In this document: piece by piece, positions 1 through 5,962 of the stretch
Layout of the letters: the number at the start of each line of letters is the position of its first letter
Position numbering within the stretch: position 1 is the first letter of the stretch
NCBI GenBank assembly: GCA_043718225.1
Contig: JAYSWD010000021.1
Span: 1 to 8,117 of the forward strand
Source of the DNA: Multiplicimicrobium sp043718225
GTDB lineage: Bacteria; Omnitrophota; Omnitrophia; Omnitrophales; Aquincolibacteriaceae
Length of the DNA: 8,117 nucleotides
Direction: 5' to 3'
Position numbers and translations under genes: made by a program
The notes under the pieces: model-generated
The model's input: only the letters and a program-made list of their open reading frames with translations
Databases searched by the model: none
What the model was told of the DNA's origin: nothing

Positions 1-207
1 CCAGCAGAAAAGATAAAGAAAAAGTCGGGGCCACGTCAAAGGATGTTTCGTGCGGCTCATATAATGAAAAAAAGTAATCAGCTTGAATGCGAAAAAGCAG
101 ATAAAAACAAGCAGCCACATCTTCATCCAGGGCTCGAGAAAAGACCAGCCGCCGATAAGAAAACTCAGCAAACCTAGGAACGGAAGAAGCGCAAAGATAA
201 TCTGCAT
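1..207 (-). CDS. N-terminus of membrane protein, probable MBOAT/wax-synthase-like acyltransferase (partial)
   Basis: The minus strand reads open from an ATG at 207-205 to the left edge, giving 69 residues with no stop. Residues 3-24 (starting IIFALLPFLG) and 30-49 (MWLLVFICFFAFKLITFFHY) are two strong membrane segments. They are followed by a short basic loop (SRTKH) and then PLTWPRLFLYLFCW. The spacing and the R-L-x-x-YLF-x-W pattern resemble the start of bacterial wax-ester-synthase-like MBOAT proteins, integral membrane enzymes that transfer acyl groups to alcohols or sugars. The catalytic His lies beyond the window, so the function is inferred. No Shine-Dalgarno sequence precedes the ATG, and the frame stays open upstream to a stop near 342-340 without another ATG, so the start is only the best available. 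A structured repeat (264-340) lies 56 bases upstream, in the presumed leader. A generic polytopic membrane protein is the main alternative. Confidence 0.6.
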   Translation of the reverse strand, partial: MQIIFALLPFLGLLSFLIGGWSFLEPWMKMWLLVFICFFAFKLITFFHYMSRTKHPLTWPRLFLYLFCW

Positions 208-263
208 GGGAATAGTCTCGACAGAAGGAGGTGCTAGCTTAAATCTAAAAACACCGACTAGCC

Positions 264-340
264 GACTTGAAAATGATTCCAATCTGCTTAAACAGCCAAT
301 GCTTCGCTTGGAACTCGCATCTTGAAATCATATTCAAGTC
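264..340 (-). repeat. Structured palindromic element, copy A
   Basis: Read on the minus strand, two 24-base arms (340-317 and 287-264) pair with 20 Watson-Crick pairs, one G-T wobble and three mismatches. They enclose a 29-base core (316-288): GAGTTC, then the inner hairpin CAAGCGAAGCATTG, then GCTGTTTAA. The inner hairpin closes as CCAA with TTGG around the stretch GCGAAGCA. The core layout and length match copies at 666-744 and 2424-2498, although the arm sequence is unrelated. This copy lies in the presumed 5' leader of the leftward membrane-protein gene, whereas the other two lie just past stop codons. It has the weakest stem of the three. Function unknown. Confidence 0.8.
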
Positions 341-468
341 TAATTTTCGCCAGTGGGTGGAGGCAACAAGCGGAGAAGCAAGGTGGAGCAATCAAAATTA
401 ATCGAAGGCGCTTTTGTTAACAGCACGACCGTATCCCTCAACCCCATCTATTAGCTTCCCGTCATATC

Positions 469-510
469 TTCTTCTGGTTCTGCAAAGCGGAACCAGAAGA
501 ACGCTTTTTT
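469..510 (+). terminator. Rho-independent-like hairpin with T tract
   Basis: TTCTTCTGGTTC (469-480) is perfectly complementary to GAACCAGAAGAA (490-501). The 9-base loop TGCAAAGCG can add a T-G wobble and two G-C pairs, leaving an AAA tip. After a CGC spacer comes a run of six T (505-510). This has the form of an intrinsic terminator for plus-strand transcription, but the stem is AT-rich for one and no plus-strand gene lies upstream. On the minus strand the bases after the stem are GATATGAC, without a T run. The structure is certain; its use as a terminator is uncertain. Confidence 0.5.
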
Positions 511-538
511 CCATTTTGGATTTTCAAAAATGGAAAAA
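506..538. repeat. Perfect 12-base-pair hairpin beside the preceding one
   Basis: TTTTTCCATTTT (506-517) and AAAATGGAAAAA (527-538) are exact reverse complements around a 9-base loop (518-526). The left arm uses the T tract of the preceding hairpin, so the two structures share bases, and forming this one would take up that T tract. The stem is very AT-rich. It ends with A runs on the plus strand and T runs on the minus strand, so it could act as a weak minus-strand terminator after trmI. It could also be a chance AT palindrome. Confidence 0.55.
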
Positions 539-665
539 GATATAGTGGAAAACTTCTTTGTAAAGCTTGAGGCCCAATGTAGCAGAATAAGGTTGCGTCT
601 CTATCGCCGTTGCATTCTCATCCTTGTTTTTCTGATGATTGCTAACACCCCACTCTGCGAAGAAT

Positions 666-744
666 GTTTATAAAAATAATTTGAATTTACGAGTTTTGCC
701 CGAAGAGGCAACTGTCTGAGTAAATTCGAATTGTTTTTATGAAC
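666..744 (+). repeat. Structured palindromic element, copy C
   Basis: The 21-base arms 670-690 and 720-740 pair completely, with 19 Watson-Crick pairs and two G-T wobbles. The pairing continues outward over GTTT/GAAC to 666-744, giving about 25 pairs. The 29-base core (691-719) is GAGTTT, the inner hairpin TGCCCGAAGAGGCA, then ACTGTCTGA. The inner stem is TTGCC with GGCAA around CGAAGA. The bases of this stem differ from those of copies 264-340 and 2424-2498, but the pairing is kept. The element begins 8 bases beyond the trmI stop codon in the direction of trmI transcription. It could act as a 3' end structure, although the outer stem is almost all A-T and no T run follows it. Confidence 0.85.
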
Positions 745-752
745 GAACAAAT

Positions 753-1613
753 TTAATTAGCTGACACCGGATCCGTAGGCGTAGACGATTCTTCAGGAAT
801 AGGATCTTGCCGCGGCGGAGCATCAAAAACGCGGGTCGCAAAAAGCATATATTCAGTATGCCCGATCATGCGCATTTCGGGCCGCGATTTCCCGGCACGC
901 GCCAAAATCTTGCGCTCAAGCAATTCCACGGCTTCGACATTAATGAAACCGTTATCACGCAAAGTTTCCGCCATTCTCTCAACCTGATTAATAGTCGGGT
1001 TAAGCGAACAAAGTTTGCCGCCGCCTTTCAGCGCGTCTTTCACGAGCAGAACTTCTTCCCACGGAGTAGGAATATCCAAAATCACGCAGTCAAAAGCGTT
1101 TTTTGGAAAAGGCTCCTCTTTCTTGCGCTGATTAAATTCAACAACGGAACCAAGGTCAGACCGCTCGATATTTCGCACCGCGTTGACGGGTAAATCCGCG
1201 CGCAAATCATATGTGCATACTTTTCCGTTTGGCGCGACTTGATGCGCGAGAAAAAGCGTTAAGGCGCCTGAGCCCGTTCCGATTTCCAAAACTTTTTTGC
1301 CGGAATGAATTCCGAGCTTGATAGCAAGATAAGCGGCGTCTTTGGAGTACACGACGCCGCTTTCGCGCGAAGCTTTAAACATCAAATCTTCCGTCGATGG
1401 TTTCAAAAAGAAACCCTGCAGACTGGTGCCTTCAATATGCGAACCGAATTCTTTTCCGATTAAATCATCATGCAGAATCGGGCGGCCGCAGTGAATCGGA
1501 TGTTTTTTTCCGCGCGTTATTTTCAAAAGATAAGTTTGTTCGTCTTCAAAGCGAAGTAAAACCAAATCGCGTTCTTTAATCAAATTATCGGAAGCTACAG
1601 TTGTCTCAGACAT
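753..1613 (-). CDS. trmI: tRNA (adenine-58-N1)-methyltransferase TrmI
   Basis: TrmI transfers a methyl group from S-adenosylmethionine to N1 of A58 in the T-loop of tRNA in the cytoplasm, usually as a homotetramer. The 286-residue product matches the family length. Residues 1-65 form the small N-terminal beta domain. The family signature around ESGVVYSKDAAYL (84-96) leads into the Rossmann-like domain. The SAM loop is VLEIGTGSGALTL (108-120), an acidic SAM ribose ligand is likely D136 in YDLR, and the active-site motif is LDIPTPWE (179-186) with D180. The C-terminal GHTEYMLFATRV (251-262) is also typical. A proline- and acid-rich tail of about 24 residues follows and looks dispensable. GGAG lies 5 bases before the ATG. 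The gene starts 24 bases after the gph stop, so the two are probably co-transcribed. All key motifs are intact. Confidence 0.93.
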   Translation of the reverse strand: MSETTVASDNLIKERDLVLLRFEDEQTYLLKITRGKKHPIHCGRPILHDDLIGKEFGSHIEGTSLQGFFLKPSTEDLMFKASRESGVVYSKDAAYLAIKLGIHSGKKVLEIGTGSGALTLFLAHQVAPNGKVCTYDLRADLPVNAVRNIERSDLGSVVEFNQRKKEEPFPKNAFDCVILDIPTPWEEVLLVKDALKGGGKLCSLNPTINQVERMAETLRDNGFINVEAVELLERKILARAGKSRPEMRMIGHTEYMLFATRVFDAPPRQDPIPEESSTPTDPVSAN

Positions 1614-1637
1614 ATTGACTCCGTTCTTATTTTATAA

Positions 1638-2294
1638 TTACCAGTTTTGTTTTTCGGCGAGTTTTAAAAGCTCGGCGAAATGATCCACCACATGCTCGGC
1701 GCCCAAATCTTCCAGCGTATATTGACTTGCGAAGCCGTGCCTCACAAGCACTGTTTCAACACCGGCGTTTTTCCCGGTTTTCGCGTCGATCGCGCTGTCT
1801 CCGATCCAAAGCACATCCTGCGGCAGAATATCATGGTCGCGCATCACTTTAAGTAATGCCGCCGGGTCGGGCTTATGCGGAATTCCATTTCCGCCCGTAA
1901 ATACACCGCTCAAATACGGCATGACTTTTAATGCTTCTAATATTCTCGAAGTAAACGGCTCGGGTTTATTCGTGATCACTACCTGAATCCGGTCATTGAA
2001 CCGGTCAAGCAGTTCCCGCGCATGCGGATAAAGCCGGGTATGGTCAAGCAAATGCTCTTCGTAATACTTGCGCAAAACTCGCGCACCGCGCTCAATCGCT
2101 TTCGTATCGGTTTCCCCCAACGCCATGCCCACCAAATGATGCAGGCCTTCGCCGACAAAATGCTCAATCTGAGTATCCGACAAATCCGGCTTATTCAATT
2201 CTTTAAGCATCGCACGCACACCGCAAATGATATCCCGGCGCGTGTCCACCAAAGTTCCGTCCAAATCATATCCGATTAATTTTTTCCGTGCCAT
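1638..2294 (-). CDS. gph: HAD-family hydrolase, phosphoglycolate phosphatase-like
   Basis: This is a 218-residue cytoplasmic HAD-superfamily phosphatase of subfamily IA, with all four motifs visible. Motif I is YDLDGTLVDT (9-18), with nucleophile D10 and acid/base D12. Motif II is VVITNK (105-110), with T108. Motif III is K141 in HKPDP. Motif IV is IGDSAIDAKTG (164-174), with D166 and D170 binding Mg2+. A helical cap occupies roughly residues 20-85. Length and motifs fit Gph-type phosphoglycolate phosphatases, which remove 2-phosphoglycolate formed during repair of oxidative DNA ends or by oxygenase side reactions. PpaX-like pyrophosphatases and other sugar-phosphate phosphatases look similar, so the substrate is inferred. 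The ATG at 2294 follows AAGGA at a spacing of about 11 bases. trmI follows 24 bases downstream. Confidence 0.85.
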   Translation of the reverse strand: MARKKLIGYDLDGTLVDTRRDIICGVRAMLKELNKPDLSDTQIEHFVGEGLHHLVGMALGETDTKAIERGARVLRKYYEEHLLDHTRLYPHARELLDRFNDRIQVVITNKPEPFTSRILEALKVMPYLSGVFTGGNGIPHKPDPAALLKVMRDHDILPQDVLWIGDSAIDAKTGKNAGVETVLVRHGFASQYTLEDLGAEHVVDHFAELLKLAEKQNW

Positions 2295-2314
2295 AAAACC
2301 AATATCCTTAAATT

Positions 2315-2464
2315 TTAAACCTGTTCAATTCGCGATTCCTTTGGAAGCGCGCATTGATCCTAAAACAGGAAATGCGACAGCATTTCTCCGTTATCAGCCT
2401 CATCCACCAACTTTGCGATAAAGTGCCTTTTGAGTTTGCAGCCGGCGAGTTCTGAGCGAAGCAT
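2315..2464 (-). pseudogene. Possible gene remnant upstream of gph
   Basis: From an ATG at 2464 the minus strand reads 34 codons (MLRSELAGCK, then LKRHFIAKLV, ending SHFLF) to a TAG at 2362-2360. The same frame stays open for 14 more codons (starting DQCALPKESR) to a TAA at 2317-2315. The residue mix, with HFIAKLVDEAD in the middle, looks like real protein and faintly recalls four-helix-bundle (23S rRNA intervening-sequence-type) proteins. That likeness is my impression, not a search result. The 5' part overlaps the palindrome 2424-2498, and no ribosome binding site is evident. It may be a decayed fragment, a small gene or chance. Confidence 0.2.
2369..2386. repeat. Short perfect hairpin upstream of gph
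   Basis: GAAATGC (2369-2375) and GCATTTC (2380-2386) are exact reverse complements around the 4-base loop GACA. The hairpin lies 75 bases before the gph start, in the probable 5' leader or promoter region. It could be a leader hairpin or an operator. No T run follows it on either strand, so it is not a typical terminator. Confidence 0.35.
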
Positions 2465-2498
2465 CAGCTGTCTGAGCCGACTGTGAACTCAAAAGGCA
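2424..2498 (+). repeat. Structured palindromic element, copy B
   Basis: The first 13 bases TGCCTTTTGAGTT (2424-2436) pair perfectly with AACTCAAAAGGCA (2486-2498). The next ten positions (2437-2446 with 2476-2485) add seven Watson-Crick pairs, two wobbles and one C-A mismatch. The 29-base core (2447-2475) is GAGTTC, the inner hairpin TGAGCGAAGCATCA, then GCTGTCTGA. The inner stem CTGA with TCAG encloses GCGAAGCA. Core length and layout are those of copies 264-340 and 666-744. The element begins 6 bases past the stop of the AddA-like gene, so it would form a strong hairpin at the end of that transcript, but no clear T run follows on the minus strand. REP-like mobile palindrome and 3' processing or protein-binding structure are both possible. 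Confidence 0.85.
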
Positions 2499-2504
2499 TG
2501 CAAC

Positions 2505-5500
2505 TTAATAGCGCAATTTAACAAACTCAAGCAACTTCAACTGCAGCTCATTTACATCCGCCTCAATTTTAGCAAAGTCATCAAGCGGCACATCGACGGC
2601 GCAGTGATTTTTCAAAAAATAAACCTGGCCGCGCGAAACGGGCTGTTTCAAAATCTTCGACGCCGCGAGCCCGTAAATCTGAATTTGAAGGTCATACCCG
2701 CGTTGGATAACTTTCTCCGCGTCGCCTTCCGCGGTTTTATAATCAAGCACCGTGAACGAACCGTCTTGATTTTGAAAAAGCACATCGATTACACCGTCAA
2801 TTAATCCGCGCCGCGCGTTTATCACAAAATCAAGTTCACGCCGGACCAGCTTTGAACGGCGAATTTCTTTGAATAAATCGGTTTCTAAAAAACCAGTCAA
2901 AATTCCCGCGGCCTCAGCACGTTTCGCTTCGGAAAAACCCGCGAAAACCCGGTCTAAATTGACGGATTCGACGGAGCGCCCGGGCTGCTCCCAATCTAGA
3001 AATTCAAGCGCCCGGTGCATCCTTATTCCAAAATCGGCGGCATCTTCTGCTGGGATTCCGGGCTCTTCAGCAATCGCTTCAATAATTCGATCCTCTTTAT
3101 CAATATCGCTAGCGGTTGAGCTAAGCTCAGAGCTAGAAGAAGAAAGGTTCGCGGTTGGAACGTCTGCCTGCCGGCTGGCAGGAAGACCGGAGTTAAAAGA
3201 AGGAAGGCTCCAGCCCCGACCATATACGCTCCAAAACTGTTCCGGATCTTTGGCAAAAAGCACATACGCGCTGACCGGCAAATCGATCACCTTCGCGAAT
3301 TCAGACGGTTTAACAGATTGAATCCGTTTCATTACCCGCACGGCTTCTTCGGGCAAATCAGCTTCTGCGACGGATGCGAATTCTTTTTCCGCCAGGACAT
3401 CCCTGAGCAAAATTTGAAATTGTGGTTTTTCGGCGCTCGCTTGATGCGCCGGCGGGGAAACCTCGCCTAGCGCCGCCGCCGGCAGTTTTTCTTGGAGCAA
3501 ATCCCGTGAGCGGATGACCCAATCCATCCACGAAGCCATGTCGGAATAATTTTCTTTTTCTTTTTTTGGAGGATCCCAAACGCCCGACAAAATTAATTTA
3601 TTTTCCGCGCGCGTAACCGCAACATAAAAAAGCCGTTTGCGTTCATCATCATCCTGTTTTTTGCGGATTAAATCCAATTGATTAAATGAGTAAGTTCTCT
3701 CATTTTCTCCCGTCAGTGGATTTTTAACGCGCATCGCGTAACCGGCATGCGGCACGGCAAGCGCAGGATGATTCTCCGAGCGGTTGCGCTCGCGCCCGAG
3801 GTCACTCACAAACACAACCGGAAACTCCAGTCCTTTGGCGGCATGAATCGTCATCAATTTGACGGCCTGAATATCTTCTCCCGCGGCGGCCGTATCGGAC
3901 GCGCGCACTTCCTGAAATTGAAGCCGGCGCATTAAGCCAAGAAAACTGTGGATCGAAAGTTTTCCGCGTCCTTCCTGCCGGCGCGCAAGCTGGATAAATT
4001 TCCGGATATGGCCGTAACGCCGGACGCCGCCGGGCTGAGCCAACGCCCAAACGGCGTAACCTGTTTTATCGACGGCCTCTTCCAGTAAATCGCTTAACCG
4101 GTTCGCGTCTTTGCGTTTTCGCCAATTTTGAAAATAATTCCAAAAAGATTCGAGTTTCTGTTTTTCAGCTACGGCAATTTCGCTTATTTCCCGGAATTTT
4201 GATAAACCCTCACAAAGCGGATTTTTTTCATTCTTTGATTTGGCCCTTTCCGCGATCCAAAAAAGCGTTTCATCCGAAATCTGCACAAAAGGCGAACGTA
4301 AAAGCGCCGCGAGCGGCACATCGGAAAGCGGATTTTGCAGGCACTCTAAAAGACTCATCAAATCGCGGATTTCAGGCTGGTCATAAAAACTCATTCCGGA
4401 AACGGACACATAAGGCACGCCCGCGCGCCGCAAAGCGTATTCATAAAGCGCGCTATGCGTCATCGCCGAGAAAAGCACCGCCATGTCGCCATAGGGAACC
4501 CCCTGCGTTTTCAGTTCCTGGATGCGCGCCGCGATTGCCGTTCCCTCCCGGAAACGCGCCTCTTCCTTCCCTCCGCCTTCATCAGAAACCGGAACAATAA
4601 TCAATTCGGGTTTTTCACCGGTAATTTCTTTTTCGGCGCTTTCCTTTTTCATCACTAAGGGTTCAAACGGAAATTTATCTTCTTCCCAAAGACGCGCAAA
4701 AAATGTGTTAGCGAAATCAAGTACGGACAATCGACTGCGAAAATTATCCACGAGCGGAATGCATAAAGCCGCGTCGGAGTCCGCGAAAGCTTTGCCGGTT
4801 TCAAGAAAAAGCCGCGGTTCGGCGCCGCGAAACGCATAAATGGATTGCTTGTAATCTCCGACCAGAAAAACTTCCGCGCTCGACATCAAAAACTGCACGA
4901 ATTCCATCTGCAGATAACTTGTATCCTGAAATTCATCTACAAAAATATGTTTAAATTGACGGCGCAAAGCGTTCAGCACGATCCGCGAACCAGCCGTGTT
5001 TTCTTTCAACAGCTCAATCGCGCGGACCTGCAAATCATCAAAGTCGAGCCCGTTCTGCGTTTGTTTTTTTTGCGTATAAACCGTTTCAAACATCAAAACC
5101 ACCTGTTCAAGCCATGTTAACGCTTCTTCGGCAAAAGGCTCGAGCCGGTAAGTGGCCCACTCGCGCGCAAAATCTTTCCAGGGCGTCAGCTTGGAACTGC
5201 GCCCAAAAGTTTTAATCCATACGTCAAAGTTTTCGGCGTCCAGCCACGACCACTCTTTTTGAGCTAGCCATTTTTTCCAGGCCTCAAGGTCGATACTCTT
5301 CGCGATCGGCGCGGTTAGATTGTCGGACTGCTGTAAAATTTGGCTTTCAAATTCACGGACTTTTTCGGCGCGCGCAGGTTTCCACTTTGAAAAATAAGCG
5401 GCTAAACTCAAACCTTCCTGTCTCGCCGTATGATAAACATGCAGGATCGCTTCGCGTGCCGCGGCCTCGCCTTGTCTTTCAAAAAATTGAAATGCGGGCG

Positions 5501-5948
5501 CTGGGGTTTCTCCGCCCAAGGCGGATCCGCCTCCGGAGGAAAAAAGCCGGGTGATGCAATCATCCAACGCTTCTTCTTTCAAAAGCTCAGCCTCTTCATT
5601 TTCAAAAACACGAAAATCCGGGTCGACTCCCGCCTCAACGGGATGCTCGCGCAGAAGTCTTGCGGCGAAACTGTGAAATGTGGAAATCGCGGCTGACTCC
5701 AAGTCCTGCCTGGCCTGGAGTCTTTTTTCTTCCTGAAAACGGCGCGATAAGCGCTGCTTGATTTCTCCCGCGGCTTTCTCGGTAAATGTCAAAACTAAAA
5801 TTTCGGAAAGCGGTACGGAGTGCCGCGTGACAAGATTAAAAACACGCTCAACCAACACCCTTGTCTTCCCCGTGCCCGCTCCGGCGGATATAAGAGTGTG
5901 TTTTCCCAGCGCGCTGACCGCTTTTTTCTGCGAAGGTGTTAATTTCAT
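2505..5948 (-). CDS. addA: AddA-like UvrD/RecB-family helicase-nuclease
   Basis: This large cytoplasmic DNA repair enzyme unwinds and degrades broken DNA ends to prepare them for recombination. In the 1147-residue product, Walker A is SAGAGTGKT (21-29), Walker B is VDEFQD (337-342), motif III is GDYKQSIYAFRGA (364-376), motif IV is DNFRS (401-405), motif V is TIHAAKGLEFP (700-710) and motif VI is FYVAVTRAENKL (774-785). A C-terminal PD-(D/E)xK nuclease shows H978, D1051/D1055 and LDYKT (1068-1072), so helicase and nuclease both look active. A serine-rich linker (about 917-953) joins the two halves. I chose the ATG at 5948 (MKLTPSQ) because the longer frame begins only at a TTG and adds 14 unrelated residues. 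It is somewhat shorter than B. subtilis AddA (about 1230). The usual partner AddB is not adjacent. Two palindromes (3162-3187, 5511-5531) are embedded in frame. Confidence 0.92.
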   Translation of the reverse strand: MKLTPSQKKAVSALGKHTLISAGAGTGKTRVLVERVFNLVTRHSVPLSEILVLTFTEKAAGEIKQRLSRRFQEEKRLQARQDLESAAISTFHSFAARLLREHPVEAGVDPDFRVFENEEAELLKEEALDDCITRLFSSGGGSALGGETPAPAFQFFERQGEAAAREAILHVYHTARQEGLSLAAYFSKWKPARAEKVREFESQILQQSDNLTAPIAKSIDLEAWKKWLAQKEWSWLDAENFDVWIKTFGRSSKLTPWKDFAREWATYRLEPFAEEALTWLEQVVLMFETVYTQKKQTQNGLDFDDLQVRAIELLKENTAGSRIVLNALRRQFKHIFVDEFQDTSYLQMEFVQFLMSSAEVFLVGDYKQSIYAFRGAEPRLFLETGKAFADSDAALCIPLVDNFRSRLSVLDFANTFFARLWEEDKFPFEPLVMKKESAEKEITGEKPELIIVPVSDEGGGKEEARFREGTAIAARIQELKTQGVPYGDMAVLFSAMTHSALYEYALRRAGVPYVSVSGMSFYDQPEIRDLMSLLECLQNPLSDVPLAALLRSPFVQISDETLFWIAERAKSKNEKNPLCEGLSKFREISEIAVAEKQKLESFWNYFQNWRKRKDANRLSDLLEEAVDKTGYAVWALAQPGGVRRYGHIRKFIQLARRQEGRGKLSIHSFLGLMRRLQFQEVRASDTAAAGEDIQAVKLMTIHAAKGLEFPVVFVSDLGRERNRSENHPALAVPHAGYAMRVKNPLTGENERTYSFNQLDLIRKKQDDDERKRLFYVAVTRAENKLILSGVWDPPKKEKENYSDMASWMDWVIRSRDLLQEKLPAAALGEVSPPAHQASAEKPQFQILLRDVLAEKEFASVAEADLPEEAVRVMKRIQSVKPSEFAKVIDLPVSAYVLFAKDPEQFWSVYGRGWSLPSFNSGLPASRQADVPTANLSSSSSELSSTASDIDKEDRIIEAIAEEPGIPAEDAADFGIRMHRALEFLDWEQPGRSVESVNLDRVFAGFSEAKRAEAAGILTGFLETDLFKEIRRSKLVRRELDFVINARRGLIDGVIDVLFQNQDGSFTVLDYKTAEGDAEKVIQRGYDLQIQIYGLAASKILKQPVSRGQVYFLKNHCAVDVPLDDFAKIEADVNELQLKLLEFVKLRY
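3162..3187. repeat. Palindrome embedded in the AddA-like gene (linker)
   Basis: The 26 bases 3162-3187, with the GC-rich centre CTGCCTGCCGGCTGGCAG, pair as two 13-base arms with two mismatches. In frame they encode GLPASRQAD (residues 921-929), at the start of the serine-rich linker between the helicase and nuclease halves. The peptide does not look like helicase or nuclease core. The sequence resembles a small REP-like palindrome inserted in frame where it would be tolerated. No direct target repeat is obvious. Confidence 0.5.
5511..5531. repeat. Second in-frame palindrome in the AddA-like gene
   Basis: TCCGCC (5511-5516) pairs with GGCGGA (5520-5525) around CAA. GGCGGATCCGCC (5520-5531) is itself a perfect 12-base palindrome. 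In frame this encodes GGSALGG (residues 140-146), a flexible glycine-rich loop in the N-terminal helicase part. It could be another tolerated small insertion, or simply a Gly-rich loop with GC-rich codons. Confidence 0.35.
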
Positions 5949-5962
5949 AAAGATTATGCCGA

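Larger units (their letters stand above)
208..752. other. Gene-poor gap rich in hairpins
   Basis: These 545 bases between the membrane-protein start and the trmI stop contain no frame with a convincing start, ribosome binding site and protein-like composition. They do hold four inverted repeats: the structured palindrome 264-340, two adjacent 12-base-pair hairpins at 469-501 and 506-538, and the structured palindrome 666-744. On the minus strand 524-667 is an open frame of 47 codons with no start codon, beginning TFFAEWGVSN and ending HYIFFHF. It starts at the edge of the 666-744 palindrome and ends inside the second hairpin, so it may be a coding remnant. The promoter of the leftward membrane-protein gene should lie in this gap, but I cannot pick one with confidence. 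Confidence 0.6.

Noticed and set aside
224..232. Perfect AAGGAGGTG on the plus strand
   Set aside because: No ATG, GTG or TTG start with a lasting frame follows at a usable distance, so it is probably chance.
83..325. 80-codon plus-strand ORF near the left edge
   Set aside because: It lies antisense to the membrane-protein frame, is rich in Lys, Ser and Arg with no recognisable domain, and has no ribosome binding site.
666..744. Copy C as a plain intrinsic terminator of trmI
   Set aside because: The outer stem is nearly all A-T and no T run follows on the minus strand. The conserved unpaired core also needs another explanation.
807..1193. 128-codon plus-strand ORF inside trmI
   Set aside because: It is antisense to well-conserved TrmI motifs and has no recognisable domain.
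264..2498. The repeated palindromes as a CRISPR array
   Set aside because: The copies are far apart, differ in their outer arms and have genes between them. There is no regular spacing and there are no cas genes.
2869..3321. 150-codon plus-strand ORF inside the AddA-like gene
   Set aside because: It is antisense to the conserved nuclease and linker region, with low-complexity Ser/Ala/Arg composition, and is a shadow of the real gene.
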